Shown: positions 36,129 through 45,522, counted from the stretch's first letter. The stretch: DNA of 64,000 bases from Nocardioides mangrovicus (GCF_003674065.1 NZ_RDBE01000010.1:525321-589320); one strand, 5' to 3'. Numbers and translations: made by a program. The notes: generated by a model not told the origin, from the letters alone.

Positions 36129-39107
36129 TCAGCCCAGGAGCCCCTCGCGGCGGGCGATGGCGGCCGCCTCGGTGCGGCCCCCCGCTCCGAGCTTGGCCAG
36201 GATGTGGGAGACGTGGACGCTGACGGTCTTGGTGGAGATGAACAGCTGCTTGCCGATCTCGCCGTTGCTGCGGCCGGCGGCGACCAGGGTCAGGATCTCC
36301 TGCTCACGGGGGGTGAGGTCGTCGTTGCCCCGGGCGCGGGGACCGGGGCCACCCAGTGCGTCGAGCTCGGCCAGCAACGGCTTCGCTCCCAGGCGCTCGG
36401 CGCACGCGCGGGCCGCGGCCAGCAGCGTGCGCACCTCCTCGGCGCCGGTGGGCAGCGCGGCGGCGAGCCGGGTACGCGACCGGGCGATCTCGACGACGTG
36501 GCCGAGGGCCTCGAAGCCGGCGAGGTCGGCACGCCAGGCCGCGACGAGCTCGTCCTCGGCGGGTGCGTCGACCCCGGCCAACCGGCAGAGGCGCAGGTGC
36601 TCGGCGTGCAGCCGCCGGGCCCAGGCGATGCCCTCGGGCCCCCAGTCGTCGGTGGACTCACGCTGCGCGCGGAGCGCGAGGTCGGCGCTTTCCCGCACCC
36701 GGTCGGCATCGGCGACCACACGCCGCCGTACGTCGGCGGCCTCGGTGTCCAGCCCGCGGGCGAGCGCGCCCAAGGTGACGGCCGCCAGCCGGACCTGGCC
36801 GTTGAACCGGCCCCGCCACAGCCGCGAGAGCGTCTCCACGGCGTCGTCGTGAACGGCCAGCGCGGCGCTGCGGTCGCCGGCCACCCCGTGCAGCTCGATG
36901 GTGGCCGGGGCGGCCGTGATGGCGACGACGCCGTCAGCCTCCCACTGCTGACGCAGCCGCGGCGCGACGCCGAGCTGGTCGACCTCGCCCCGGCCCGCCT
37001 GCACCGTGAGCAGTCCGGCGCGCAGCGTCGCCTCGGGCATCACCGGCGGCGACTGACCGCTGACGTCGGCCAGCACGCCCACCTCGTCCCAGTCGCCGAC
37101 CAGGTGCGCGATCAGCAGCAGGCTGAACCGCGAGTCGAACCCGTAGGGCGCCCAGGAGCTGCCGATCTCCTGGGCGAGCTGCCAGGCCTGGGTGAAGTAG
37201 TCGCGCGAGCGGTCCAGCTCGGCGCGGTCGTAGTACCAGCGCCCGAGCAGCCAGACCGCGCGGAGCTGGGCCTGCCGTGCACCGGTACGCGCAGCCGACT
37301 CGGCCGCGGCGTGCAGCGCCTGCTCGACGTCCTCGACGTCGGCGGCCCCGTCGTAGCGGTTGACCGCGGCCAGGCTCGCGGCGATGTCGCTGCCCAGCCG
37401 CGGCATGCCCAGCGCCTCGGCCATCGAGAGCGCCTCCACGCCCACCTCGCGGGCCTCCTCACGGCGGTGGTGGAAGCCGAGCGCGCGGGCGTGCAGGTGC
37501 AGCAGCCTCGCCCGCAGCGCCGACGGCGCCGGGTCCATCTCGGCCAGGGCGGGCGTGGTGTAGGCCAGGGGGTCGAGCCGGGTCTCGGCCACCGTGATGG
37601 TGTCGGCGACCGCTGCTCGCAAGATCGCGCGCTGCACCGGGTCGGCGTCCTCGCCCAGCTGCTCGAGCAAGCGGACGGCCAGGGCGAGCCCGCGGGGTGG
37701 GTTGCCGGCAGCGACCAGGGCGTCGACGGTGCGCGCACCCAAGGTGGCGACGTCGACCTCGTGGTCGGCGGGCAACGAGGGGTCGGCCAGCAGCTCGAGG
37801 GCGGTCTCGAAGTGGCGGGCCGCCTCGATTGGGCCGCCCACCGACATCGCCTCCTCGCCGGCCCGGATGCTGGCGTCGAGCGCGGCCGCCGGCTGACGTG
37901 CGGCGCGCGCGTGCCGGGCCAGCTCCGCGGCGGTGCCCAGCGACGGGTCGGCGAGCATCGCCCGGGTGTACGCCGCGTGCAGGCGCGTGCGCTCTCCGGG
38001 CAGCAGGTCGTCGTAGACGGCCTCGGCCAGCAGGGCGTGGCGGAAGGCGTAGGTGTCGTCACGGTTCGGCACCAGCAGGTGATGTCCGACGGCGTCGCGC
38101 AGCCCGGCGTCGAGCTCGGCGGCCCCGAGTCCGGACACCGCGCTGAGCAGGCCGTAGCCGACGCGGCGCCCGGCGACCGCAGCGTCGCGCACCACCTCCT
38201 GGCCCTCCGCGCGCAGCTGCTCCAGGCGCAGCAGCAGCAGGTCGGCCAGGCCCCAGGGCAGCTCACCGGCGTGCTCGAGGCCGGCGGCGCCGACCAGCTC
38301 CTCGACGAAGAACGCGTTGCCGTCGGCGCGCTCGACGATGCCAGCCAGATCGGCCTCGCTGAGCGGCCCGGCGTGCAGGTCGCGGACCAGGGTGCGCACG
38401 GCCTCGGACGGCAGGGGCTCGAGCTGCAGACGCTCGACCCCCGGGATGCGGGCCCACTCAGCAGCCTGCCGGCGCAGCGGGTGACGGCGGTGGAGGTCGT
38501 CGCTGCGGTAGGACACCACGACCGCCACCGACGCCGCGAAGGCACGGGTGAACAAGAAGGTCATCAGGTCGCGGGAGGACGAGTCGGCCCAGTGGGCGTC
38601 CTCGACCACCAGCAGCAGCGGCTGCAGCTCCGCCGCCGCGGTGAGCAGCGCGTGGACCGCCTCGTAGAGGGCGCCGCGATCGAGGGAGTCCGCCGACTCC
38701 TCCCCGAGCAGCCGCCGCCCGGGGCGCAGTCGACCCAGGGCGGGGTGGGCCTCCGCAACGGCGTCGACCAGGTCGGGACGCTCGGTGACCAGCCGACCGA
38801 CGACCTCGGAGAACGGCAGGTAGGGCAGGGCGCTGTCGCCGAAGTCCAGCGAGTGCCCCGCCACCACCTGCCACCCCTCGGCGAAGGCCACGTCGCGCAG
38901 CTCGGTGAGCAGTCGCGTCTTGCCGACGCCCGCGTCACCGGCCAGCAGCACCGCCTGTGCGGACCGGCCGGCCGGCCGCGCCGGGTCGGCCCGCACGCCA
39001 CTGAGCGCCGCGAGAGCCCTCAGCTCGGCCTCGCGGCCGACAAGCGCGTTCAGGGGCGTGGTCGGCACGTCCGCCATTGTGGCGGGCGCCTCCGACAGCG
39101 CCGTCAC
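36129..39107 (-). CDS. Large ATPase-type LuxR family transcriptional regulator (LAL)
   Basis: A 992-aa regulator. N-terminal AAA/STAND ATPase (about 20-330) with Walker A LLAGDAGVGKTRLL near residue 57 and Walker B-like LLLVVEDAHWAD; a long TPR-like helical region (about 400-900); C-terminal LuxR HTH (about 928-992, LTPREQEILTLVAAGRSNGEIGKQL...TVSVHVSHIL). Ligand and targets unknown. Two starts are possible: GTG at 39107, inside a 14-bp repeat that duplicates an AAGTGA stop/start junction, and ATG at 39077 with GGAGG about 11 nt upstream. It follows a 35-codon ORF on the same strand. Confidence 0.88.
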   Translation of the reverse strand: MTALSEAPATMADVPTTPLNALVGREAELRALAALSGVRADPARPAGRSAQAVLLAGDAGVGKTRLLTELRDVAFAEGWQVVAGHSLDFGDSALPYLPFSEVVGRLVTERPDLVDAVAEAHPALGRLRPGRRLLGEESADSLDRGALYEAVHALLTAAAELQPLLLVVEDAHWADSSSRDLMTFLFTRAFAASVAVVVSYRSDDLHRRHPLRRQAAEWARIPGVERLQLEPLPSEAVRTLVRDLHAGPLSEADLAGIVERADGNAFFVEELVGAAGLEHAGELPWGLADLLLLRLEQLRAEGQEVVRDAAVAGRRVGYGLLSAVSGLGAAELDAGLRDAVGHHLLVPNRDDTYAFRHALLAEAVYDDLLPGERTRLHAAYTRAMLADPSLGTAAELARHARAARQPAAALDASIRAGEEAMSVGGPIEAARHFETALELLADPSLPADHEVDVATLGARTVDALVAAGNPPRGLALAVRLLEQLGEDADPVQRAILRAAVADTITVAETRLDPLAYTTPALAEMDPAPSALRARLLHLHARALGFHHRREEAREVGVEALSMAEALGMPRLGSDIAASLAAVNRYDGAADVEDVEQALHAAAESAARTGARQAQLRAVWLLGRWYYDRAELDRSRDYFTQAWQLAQEIGSSWAPYGFDSRFSLLLIAHLVGDWDEVGVLADVSGQSPPVMPEATLRAGLLTVQAGRGEVDQLGVAPRLRQQWEADGVVAITAAPATIELHGVAGDRSAALAVHDDAVETLSRLWRGRFNGQVRLAAVTLGALARGLDTEAADVRRRVVADADRVRESADLALRAQRESTDDWGPEGIAWARRLHAEHLRLCRLAGVDAPAEDELVAAWRADLAGFEALGHVVEIARSRTRLAAALPTGAEEVRTLLAAARACAERLGAKPLLAELDALGGPGPRARGNDDLTPREQEILTLVAAGRSNGEIGKQLFISTKTVSVHVSHILAKLGAGGRTEAAAIARREGLLG

Positions 39108-39140
39108 TTCTGGGCCGTCACTTCTGGGCCGTCACTTCTG
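39101..39140. repeat. 14-bp tandem repeat, about 2.9 copies
   Basis: CCGTCACTTCTGGG repeats at 39101, 39115 and 39129. On the minus strand each copy reads CAGAAGTGACGG: the first contains the stop of the 35-codon ORF, the last the possible GTG start of the LuxR gene. Confidence 0.9.
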
Positions 39141-39239
39141 GCGCAGGCGCTGCAGGATGCCGCGGTGGTGCGTCCACGAGCGGGTGAGCAGCTCGCGGCG
39201 GTAGTCGTGGTTGGCCTTGGCGAAGGCGATGTCGTACAT
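39132..39239 (-). CDS. 35-residue basic peptide ORF upstream of the LuxR regulator
   Basis: A short ORF starting MYDIAFAKANHDYRR and ending RLRQK, basic and His/Arg-rich, with a strong AGGAGAG 5-6 nt before the ATG. No family recognised. It probably shares a transcript with the LuxR gene, and its stop lies in the tandem repeat at 39101-39140. It could be a leader peptide coupling translation of the regulator or a small protein in its own right. Codon-position composition is too short to judge. Confidence 0.5.
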   Translation of the reverse strand: MYDIAFAKANHDYRRELLTRSWTHHRGILQRLRQK

Positions 39240-39295
39240 GGTGTCTCTCCTCTGCTGCGACCTCCCTGGCGAGGTCACACCACGAGGTTCGTCCG

Positions 39296-39352
39296 CTGAG
39301 GTAGGCCCGGACATCGGGAAAGTGCCTGAGGTAGGGCTCGCCGCTACCTCAG
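39296..39352. promoter_or_regulatory. CTGAGGTAG repeats: one direct copy plus a hairpin
   Basis: CTGAGGTAG occurs at 39296-39304 and 39326-39334, and inverted as CTACCTCAG at 39344-39352. The last two form a perfect 9-bp stem with a 9-nt loop. They lie 57-113 bp upstream of the 35-codon ORF, just after the helicase stop. Could be an operator for the LuxR regulator or a terminator of the helicase gene; a T-tract is absent, which favours an operator. Confidence 0.5.
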
Positions 39353-39358
39353 ATCCGG

Positions 39359-40987
39359 CTACTTGTGGCGCGGCTTCTTGTGGCCCGCGCGTCGCGAGGG
39401 CGCCGGGCCGCGGTCCGGCCGGATGTCGATGGGGACGCCGCCGATGCGGGTGTCGGCCAGCCGGCGCAGCGTCTCGGCGGAGAGCTCGGGCAGCTCGACC
39501 AGCGAGAAGCCCGGCTTGATGTCGATCTTGCCGAAGTCGCCGCGCCGCAGGCCGCCCTCGTTGGCCAGGGCGCCCACGATCTGCCGCGGCTCCACCCGGT
39601 TCTTCCGCCCGACCGCGATCCGGTAGCGGATCTGGTCGCCGCGCTCGCGGGGGCGCGGCGGCGGCGGGGGCTCGTCGTCGGCCAGCAGCAGCGGCGCCCC
39701 GTCCTGGGCCAGCACGGCGACAGCGGCCGCGATGTCGGCGGCCGGGACGTCGTGCTGCGCCTCGTAGCTCGCGACGAGCTCGCGGAACAGCGGGATCTGC
39801 TCGTCGTCCAGGGCCGCGGTGATGGCCTCGGAGAAGCGAGCGACCCGCGTGGCGTTGACGTCCTCGACCGAGGGCATCGGCATCTCCACGAGCGTGGCCT
39901 GCGTCGCCTTCTCGATCGCCCGCAGCAGGTGCTTCTCGCGCGGGGTGACGAAGGAGATCGCATCCCCACTGCGCCCGGCGCGACCGGTGCGGCCGATGCG
40001 GTGCACGTAGGACTCGGTGTCGGTGGGCAGGTCGAGGTTGACGACGTGGCTCACCCGCTCCACGTCGAGGCCGCGGGCGGCGACGTCGGTGGCCACCAGG
40101 ACGTCGAGGTCGCCGCGGCGCAGCGCCTCGACCGTCCGCTCACGCTGGGCCTGCACGACGTCGCCGTTGAGGGCGGCGGCGGAGAACCCCCGGGCGCGCA
40201 GCTTCTCGGCGAGCTCCTCGGTGGCCTGCTTGGTGCGCACGAAGACGATGGCCGCCTCGAAGCTCTCCACCTCCAGCACGCGGGTGAGGGCGTCGAGCTT
40301 GCGCGGCCAGGCGACGAAGAGGTAGCGCTGCCGGACGTTCTCCGCGGTCCGCGTCCGGTTCTTGACCGTGACCTCCACCGCGCCGGGCGCGTGGGTCTTG
40401 GCGATGCGGCGGATGGCGGGCGGCATCGTGGCCGAGAACAGCGCCACCTGCTTGTGCTCCGGGGTCGCGCTGAGGATCCGCTCGACGTCCTCGGCGAAGC
40501 CCATGTTGAGCATCTCGTCGGCCTCGTCGAGGACCACGTGACGCACCTCGGAGAGATCCAGCGTCCCCTTGTCGAGGTGGTCCATGACGCGCCCGGGGGT
40601 GCCGACGACCACGTGCACCCCGCGCCGCAGGGCGCTCAGCTGCACGCCGTAGCCCTGGCCGCCGTAGACCGGCAGCACGTGGAGCCCCGGCAGCTGGGCG
40701 GCGTAGCGCTCGAAGGCCTCGGAGACCTGCAGCGCCAGCTCACGTGTGGGCGCGAGCACCAGCGCCTGGGGGGTGCGCTGGGCGATGTCGAGCCGGCTCA
40801 GGATCGGCAGCGCGAACGCGGCCGTCTTGCCGGTGCCGGTCTGCGCCAGCCCCACTACGTGCTCCCCGCCCAGCAGGTGCGGGATGGTGCGGGCCTGGAT
40901 CGGCGACGGCGACTCGTAACCGACGTCTCGCAGTGCCGCCAGCACCCCGTCGGCGAGCCCGAGCTGCTCGAAGGTCTGGTCGGTCAC
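39359..40987 (-). CDS. DEAD-box ATP-dependent RNA helicase (DeaD/CsdA-like)
   Basis: A 542-aa RNA helicase used in ribosome assembly and RNA turnover, often cold-induced. Motifs: Q motif (YESPSPIQ), motif I AQTGTGKT, motif II DEAD, motif III SAT, motif VI HRIGRTGRAG. A DbpA-like RNA-binding domain (about 445-525, YRIAVGRKNRVEPRQIVGALANEG) and a basic tail follow. GTG start with TAGCCT 6 nt upstream (leaderless type). Confidence 0.95.
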   Translation of the reverse strand: MTDQTFEQLGLADGVLAALRDVGYESPSPIQARTIPHLLGGEHVVGLAQTGTGKTAAFALPILSRLDIAQRTPQALVLAPTRELALQVSEAFERYAAQLPGLHVLPVYGGQGYGVQLSALRRGVHVVVGTPGRVMDHLDKGTLDLSEVRHVVLDEADEMLNMGFAEDVERILSATPEHKQVALFSATMPPAIRRIAKTHAPGAVEVTVKNRTRTAENVRQRYLFVAWPRKLDALTRVLEVESFEAAIVFVRTKQATEELAEKLRARGFSAAALNGDVVQAQRERTVEALRRGDLDVLVATDVAARGLDVERVSHVVNLDLPTDTESYVHRIGRTGRAGRSGDAISFVTPREKHLLRAIEKATQATLVEMPMPSVEDVNATRVARFSEAITAALDDEQIPLFRELVASYEAQHDVPAADIAAAVAVLAQDGAPLLLADDEPPPPPRPRERGDQIRYRIAVGRKNRVEPRQIVGALANEGGLRRGDFGKIDIKPGFSLVELPELSAETLRRLADTRIGGVPIDIRPDRGPAPSRRAGHKKPRHK

Positions 40988-40993
40988 CGACCA

Positions 40994-40999
40994 AGGCTA
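40994..40999 (-). promoter_or_regulatory. Putative leaderless -10 element of the helicase gene
   Basis: TAGCCT on the minus strand, 6 nt before the GTG at 40987. The TANNNT-N6 layout supports that start. Confidence 0.5.
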
Positions 41000-41003
41000 G
41001 GGG

Positions 41004-41074
41004 CCGGGGTAGTCAGAGACGAAATGGCTGCTCCGGAGCCGCTCCGACAGCCATTTCGTCTCTGACTACCCCGG
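41004..41074. repeat. 71-bp palindromic element, TAGTC-tip family (copy 1)
   Basis: Perfect 27-bp inverted arms, 41004-41030 and 41048-41074, beginning CCGGGGTAGTCAGAGACG. The 17-nt centre contains a second hairpin (CGGAGC, C, GCTCCG), so almost the whole element folds on itself around base 41040. It lies between the helicase promoter and the hutI stop codon and holds no ORF. Related to the elements at 44570 and 57535 by the outer TAGTC(C)AGA. Confidence 0.95.
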
Positions 41075-41082
41075 CTGTCCGG

Positions 41083-42222
41083 CTATCGCGCCGATGACCC
41101 CACGTGGGCGACGAGCGGGACCCCGGGGCGGTAGGCCAGGTGCACGGCCGAGGGGGCGTCGAGGACGACGTGGTCGGCGCGGGCACCGAGGGTGAGGCGG
41201 CCGACGTCGTCGCGTCCCAGCGCCCGGGCGCCACCCGCCGTGGCCGACCAGACCGCCTCGGCCGGGGTCAGCCCCATCTCGCGCACCGCCAGCGCGATGC
41301 AGAACGGCATCGAGGAGGTGTAGCAGGAGCCGGGGTTGCAGTCGCTGGCCAACGCCACGGTGACTCCAGCGTCGACCAGTGCGCGGGCGTCGGGATAGGG
41401 GTGGCGGGTGGAGAACTCCACCCCGGGCAGCAAGGTGGCGACGGTGCCGGAGTCGCGGAGCGCGCTGACGTCGTCGGCGGCGAGGTAGGTGCAGTGGTCC
41501 ACGGCGGCCAGCCCGAGCTCGCAGGCCAGCCGCACGCCGGGACCCTCGGTGAGCTGGTTGGCGTGGAGCCGCCCGCCCAGCCCGCGGTCCATCCCGGCGG
41601 TGAGCACGGCCCGGGCCTGGTCGGCGTCGAAGGCTCCGGTCTCGCAGAACGCGTCGATCCACCGTGCGTGCGGCGCGGCGGCGTCGAGCATGGGACCGGT
41701 GACCAGGTCGACGTAGCCGGCCGGGTCGTCGGCGTACTCCGCGGGCACGACGTGGGCGCCGAGGAAGGTGGTCTCCTCGGTGTAGCGGCGGGCCACCGCG
41801 AGGGCGCGGGCCTCGTCGTGGACGGTGAGGCCGTAGCCGCTCTTGGTCTCCACCGTGGTGGTGCCCTGGCGGCGCATCTCGGCCAGGTGGCGCACCAGGT
41901 TGGCCTCGAGCTGCTCGTCGGCGGCGGCGCGGGTGGCGGCGACCGTGGTGCGGATCCCGCCTGCTGCGTAAGGGGTCCCGCTCATCCGGGCCGCGAACTC
42001 GGCCGAGCGGTCGCCGGCGAAGAGCAGGTGGCTGTGGGAGTCCACGAAGCCCGGGATCACCGCGCGGCCACCGACGTCCTGTACCTCGTCGGTAGCCGGG
42101 GCCGCGGCCGCGTCGCCCACCCACGCGACCAGCCCGCGCTCGACTACGAAGGCGGCGGCGGTGAGCGTCCGCTCGCCGTTGGTGGTGAGCTCGGAGACGT
42201 TGGTGACGAGCAGGGAGGTCAC
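41083..42222 (-). CDS. hutI: Imidazolonepropionase
   Basis: Hydrolyses 4-imidazolone-5-propionate to N-formimidoyl-L-glutamate, third step of histidine degradation. 379-aa metal-dependent amidohydrolase with [14 protein letters not shown] (metal His pair), [28 protein letters not shown] and [11 protein letters not shown] motifs of HutI. The GTG at 42222 overlaps the hutF stop (GTGA). Downstream of hutF in the same operon. Confidence 0.95.
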   Translation of the reverse strand: MTSLLVTNVSELTTNGERTLTAAAFVVERGLVAWVGDAAAAPATDEVQDVGGRAVIPGFVDSHSHLLFAGDRSAEFAARMSGTPYAAGGIRTTVAATRAAADEQLEANLVRHLAEMRRQGTTTVETKSGYGLTVHDEARALAVARRYTEETTFLGAHVVPAEYADDPAGYVDLVTGPMLDAAAPHARWIDAFCETGAFDADQARAVLTAGMDRGLGGRLHANQLTEGPGVRLACELGLAAVDHCTYLAADDVSALRDSGTVATLLPGVEFSTRHPYPDARALVDAGVTVALASDCNPGSCYTSSMPFCIALAVREMGLTPAEAVWSATAGGARALGRDDVGRLTLGARADHVVLDAPSAVHLAYRPGVPLVAHVGSSAR

Positions 42223-43586
42223 AGCAGCGCTCCGATCGCCTGCTCCAGCTCGGCCGCGATCCCGGGCAGGTCGTCGGGGGTGAAGACGACCTCGCCGCCG
42301 ACGATCACCTGACGCACGTCGGCGCCTGAGGCCGCGAAGACGACGGTCTCCGGGCCAGCGCCCGTGCCCGCGGTGCGCACCGAGTCCAGGGCGACGGTCA
42401 CCAGGTCGGCCCGCTGGCCGACCTCGATCGACCCGGCGTCGGGGAACCCGAGACTGGCGTGGCCGCCCGCCGTCGCCGCCTCGAGCAGCTCCTCCGGCGT
42501 CCAGTGGCCACGGCGCCGGGTGGCCAGTCGCTCGTCGAGCTCGACGGCCCGCATCTCCTCGAAGAGGTCGATGACCGCGTGGCTGTCCGAGCCGAGCGTG
42601 AGTCCGGCGCCGGCGGCGTGCAGGGCGCGGCTCGGGCCGATGCCGTCGCCCAGGTCGCGCTCGGTGGTCGGGCAGAAGCAGGCGTAGGACCGGGCGTCGC
42701 CGAGGCGGCGGACGTCGTCGTCGGTGAGGTGCGTGGCGTGCACGACGCTGGTACGCGCGGTCAGCGCGCCGGACTCGTCCAGCAGTGCGGTCGGGGTGAC
42801 TCCGTAGGCCGCGAGGCAGTCCTCGTTCTCCTTCACCTGCTCGCTCAGGTGGACGTGGAGCGGGCCGTCCAGCGACGCCACCGTCGCCAGCTGGTCGCGA
42901 GGCACCGCTCGCACCGAGTGGATCGCCGCACCGACCACCACGTCGTCCGCACCCGTCAGGCGTGCGACCCGCTCGGCCCACGCGCCGGCGTCGCCGTCGC
43001 TGTAGCGCCACTGCACGCCCTCGGGCGACTGGCCGAACCCCGCAGAGAGGTAGCAGGTGTCGAGCAGCGCGATCCGCAGCCCGGCCTCCTGCGCGGCCGC
43101 AACGAGCGCCTCGCCCATCGCGTTGGGGTCGGCGTACGGGGTGCCGTCGGGCTGGTGGTGGAGGTAGTGGAACTCCCCCACGCCCGTGATGCCGGTGGCC
43201 ACCATCTCGCGGTAGGTGGCGCGGGCCAGGGCGAGGTAGGTGTCGGGGTCGAGCCGCTCGGCCACGGCGTACATCTGGTCGCGCCAGGTCCAAAACGACC
43301 CGCTCCCCCGTTCCGTACGACCGCGCAGCGCACGGTGGAAGGCATGGCTGTGGCAGTTGGCGAGACCGGGGATGGTCAGGCCGGGAACGAGAATCGTTCC
43401 CGGGTGGGCGCCGGCGGGAATGGGAATCGTTCCCACGTCGGTCTGGGCGGGAATGGGAATGGTTCCCGTTTCGGTCTCGACGCGGGTGAACCGCCCGTCG
43501 GCCATCTCGACCAGCACGTGATCGCGCACCGCCCCACCGACGAAGGCCCGCTCGAGGACGAGAGTCGTTCCCGCCGGCGCGCTCAC
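42219..43586 (-). CDS. hutF: Formimidoylglutamate deiminase
   Basis: Deiminates N-formimidoylglutamate to N-formylglutamate and ammonia, the HutF branch of histidine degradation. 455-aa amidohydrolase with [40 protein letters not shown] and [21 protein letters not shown]. Residues about 36-68 contain an 11-residue repeat ([33 protein letters not shown]) just before the first metal motif, encoded by a 33-bp tandem repeat. GTG start overlaps the amidohydrolase stop. Confidence 0.93.
   Translation of the reverse strand: MSAPAGTTLVLERAFVGGAVRDHVLVEMADGRFTRVETETGTIPIPAQTDVGTIPIPAGAHPGTILVPGLTIPGLANCHSHAFHRALRGRTERGSGSFWTWRDQMYAVAERLDPDTYLALARATYREMVATGITGVGEFHYLHHQPDGTPYADPNAMGEALVAAAQEAGLRIALLDTCYLSAGFGQSPEGVQWRYSDGDAGAWAERVARLTGADDVVVGAAIHSVRAVPRDQLATVASLDGPLHVHLSEQVKENEDCLAAYGVTPTALLDESGALTARTSVVHATHLTDDDVRRLGDARSYACFCPTTERDLGDGIGPSRALHAAGAGLTLGSDSHAVIDLFEEMRAVELDERLATRRRGHWTPEELLEAATAGGHASLGFPDAGSIEVGQRADLVTVALDSVRTAGTGAGPETVVFAASGADVRQVIVGGEVVFTPDDLPGIAAELEQAIGALL
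43383..43481. repeat. 33-bp tandem repeat (3 copies) with internal palindromes inside hutF
   Basis: Units at 43383, 43416 and 43449 each begin GGGAAYGRGAATSGTTCCC, a 19-bp inverted repeat (perfect 8-bp arms in the first), with about 14 nt between. The unit is 11 codons and keeps the frame. The regular 33-bp spacing is exact. Confidence 0.9.
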
Positions 43587-44833
43587 GTGAGCTCCGCCAG
43601 GACGTCGGCGAGCGCGTCGACCCCGGCCAGGCAGTCGGCCATCGGGGCGAACTCCGACGGCGCATGACTGATGCCGGTCGGGTTGCGCACGAACAGCATG
43701 GCGGTCGTGATGCCGGCGGCCGAGAGGATGCCGGCGTCGTGGCCGGCCATCGTCGGTATCACCGGCGCCGCGCCCAGCGTCCGCGAGAGCCGCTGCGCGA
43801 GGGTGGCGTCGAAGTGGACGGCGCCGCTCACCGACTCCGGCGTCACGGTGAGCGCGGTGCCGTCACGGCCGACCCGCTCGGTGGCCTGGCGCTCGATCTC
43901 GGCCAGCATCGCGGCGAGGGTGGCCTCGTCCTGGCAGCGCGCGTCGAGCCAGGCGGTGACGAGGGAGGGCACGGCGTTGGTGCCGTTGGGCGTCACCTGC
44001 AACCGGCCGAAGGTGGCGCGCTGGCCGGCGAGCCGGGCCTGCTTGTTGGCCGCGAGCACGGTCATGGCGTAGCTGAGCATGGGGTCGTGGCGGTCCTCCA
44101 TGCGCGTGGTGCCCGCGTGGTTGGCCTCGCCGGCGAAGTCGAACCGGTACCGCCCGTGCGGCCAGATGGCGCTGGCGACGCCGATGGCGGCGTCGCGGTC
44201 GACCAGGTCGCGCCCCTGCTCCACGTGCAGCTCGACGAAGACGCCGACGTCACGCAGCAACGGGCTGGGGCCCAGCGCCGGCTCGAGCCCGGCCGCGGCC
44301 ATCGCGTCGAGCAGCGGCACGCCGTCGGGGTCGCGCAGCTCGCCCGCCTGCTCGGGAGTCAACGCCCCGGTGGCCAGTCGCGAGCCCAGACAGGCGATCC
44401 CGAACCGCGAGCCCTCCTCCTCCACGAACACGCCCACCCCGATCGGCACGCTCGGTCGGTACCCGCGCTCGCGCAGCCGGTCGACCGCGGCCAAGGCGGT
44501 CGCCACCCCCAACGGTCCGTCGTAGGCCCCGCCGTCGCGGACGGAGTCCAGGTGGGAGCCGGTCAGGACGCCTAGTCCAGAACGTTCTGCATGGTTTTCG
44601 CCGCGAGAACGGTGCGAAACGTTCTGGACTAGGCCCTCGGGGCGCCACCAGGCCGCCACGTTCCCGTTGCCGTCGGCCTCGACCTCGAGCCCGCGGGAGG
44701 CCGCCTGCTCGAGGAACCAGGCCAGGCACTCGCGCTCGGCGGCGGCGAAGGGCTGGCGGAAGTAGCCGCCCGAGGAGGTCGAGCGGCCCAAGGGCGCGAG
44801 GTCGGCCCACATCTGCTCCAGGTCAGCCGGCAC
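43583..44833 (-). CDS. Allantoate amidohydrolase/N-carbamoyl-amino-acid hydrolase family protein in the hut operon
   Basis: A 416-aa M20-type dinuclear hydrolase with [28 protein letters not shown] and [11 protein letters not shown] metal and substrate motifs. Its position before hutF-hutI suggests it acts on the HutF product, hydrolysing N-formylglutamate in place of HutG; family relatives cleave N-carbamoyl or ureido bonds, so this is inference. A 21-codon palindromic insertion ([20 protein letters not shown]) lies just before the GSHLDSV motif. The GTG at 44833 has GGGGAG 6 nt upstream, preferred over an upstream in-frame start at 44893 that overlaps the divergent nitroreductase. Confidence 0.85.
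   Translation of the reverse strand: MPADLEQMWADLAPLGRSTSSGGYFRQPFAAAERECLAWFLEQAASRGLEVEADGNGNVAAWWRPEGLVQNVSHRSRGENHAERSGLGVLTGSHLDSVRDGGAYDGPLGVATALAAVDRLRERGYRPSVPIGVGVFVEEEGSRFGIACLGSRLATGALTPEQAGELRDPDGVPLLDAMAAAGLEPALGPSPLLRDVGVFVELHVEQGRDLVDRDAAIGVASAIWPHGRYRFDFAGEANHAGTTRMEDRHDPMLSYAMTVLAANKQARLAGQRATFGRLQVTPNGTNAVPSLVTAWLDARCQDEATLAAMLAEIERQATERVGRDGTALTVTPESVSGAVHFDATLAQRLSRTLGAAPVIPTMAGHDAGILSAAGITTAMLFVRNPTGISHAPSEFAPMADCLAGVDALADVLAELT
44570..44634. repeat. 65-bp palindromic element inside a gene, TAGTCC-tip family (copy 2)
   Basis: Perfect 17-bp arms GCCTAGTCCAGAACGTT at 44570-44586 and inverted at 44618-44634. The inner 15 nt of each side pair at 10 of 15 positions around base 44602. 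It adds 63 nt (21 codons), keeping the frame of the amidohydrolase gene, with GGC on both sides. Confidence 0.93.
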
Positions 44834-44849
44834 GATCGCTCCCCGCAGA

Positions 44850-45446
44850 ATGGTCGGCGTGGAGTTCCAGGACGTCGTCCGCCGCCGGCGCATGGTGCGC
44901 GACTACGACTCGCGCCCGGTCGATCCCGCGGTCGTCGACCGCTGCCTGGCCAACGCCCAGCGGGCCCCGAGCGCCGGCTTCAGCCAGGGTTGGGGCTTCT
45001 TGGTGCTCGACCGGCCCGAGACGGTGCGCCGGTACTGGGAGCTCACGGCCGACATCGCGCACCCCGACGCGTGGCTGACGGGCATGATGCGCGCCCCGGT
45101 GATCGTGCTGCCCTGCTCCAGCAAGGCCGCCTACCTCGACCGCTACGCCGAGCCCGACAAGGGCTGGACCGACCGCGACGAGGCGCGCTGGCCGATGCCG
45201 TTCTGGCACATGGACGCCGCGATGGCCTCGCTGCTGATCCTGCAGACGGTGGTGGACGAGGGCCTGGGCGCCTGCTTCTTCGGCGTGGTGGAGATCGACG
45301 CCGTGCGCACCGAGTTCGGTATCCCGGCCAGCCACGACCCGGTCGGCGTCATCACGATCGGCCACCGCACGGACTCCTCCGGCGCGGCCGGCTCGCCCCG
45401 CACGCGCGCCCGGCGCTCGGACGTCGTCCACCGCAACCGCTGGTGA
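44850..45446 (+). CDS. Nitroreductase family protein
   Basis: A 198-aa FMN-dependent nitroreductase-like protein: N-terminal FQDVVRRRRMVRDYDSRPVD with the conserved Arg residues, RAPSAGFSQGW, and a C-terminal LGACFFGVVEIDAVRTEFGIP...VGVITIGH. Substrate unknown. The ATG at 44850 is 16 bp from the divergent amidohydrolase start and lacks an SD; a GTG at 44859 is the alternative. Confidence 0.88.
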   Translation: MVGVEFQDVVRRRRMVRDYDSRPVDPAVVDRCLANAQRAPSAGFSQGWGFLVLDRPETVRRYWELTADIAHPDAWLTGMMRAPVIVLPCSSKAAYLDRYAEPDKGWTDRDEARWPMPFWHMDAAMASLLILQTVVDEGLGACFFGVVEIDAVRTEFGIPASHDPVGVITIGHRTDSSGAAGSPRTRARRSDVVHRNRW

Positions 45447-45522
45447 GACGGGTCGGGTCAGCACGGGCACCAGTCCACCGGCAGCCGACCGGGAGGGCAA
45501 CGACCGGCACGCCGCGCGAGTC

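Noticed and set aside
43383-43481. Repeats in hutF as a possible CRISPR array
   Set aside because: Only three units, repeat and spacer are too short, the units vary, and the segment is coding.
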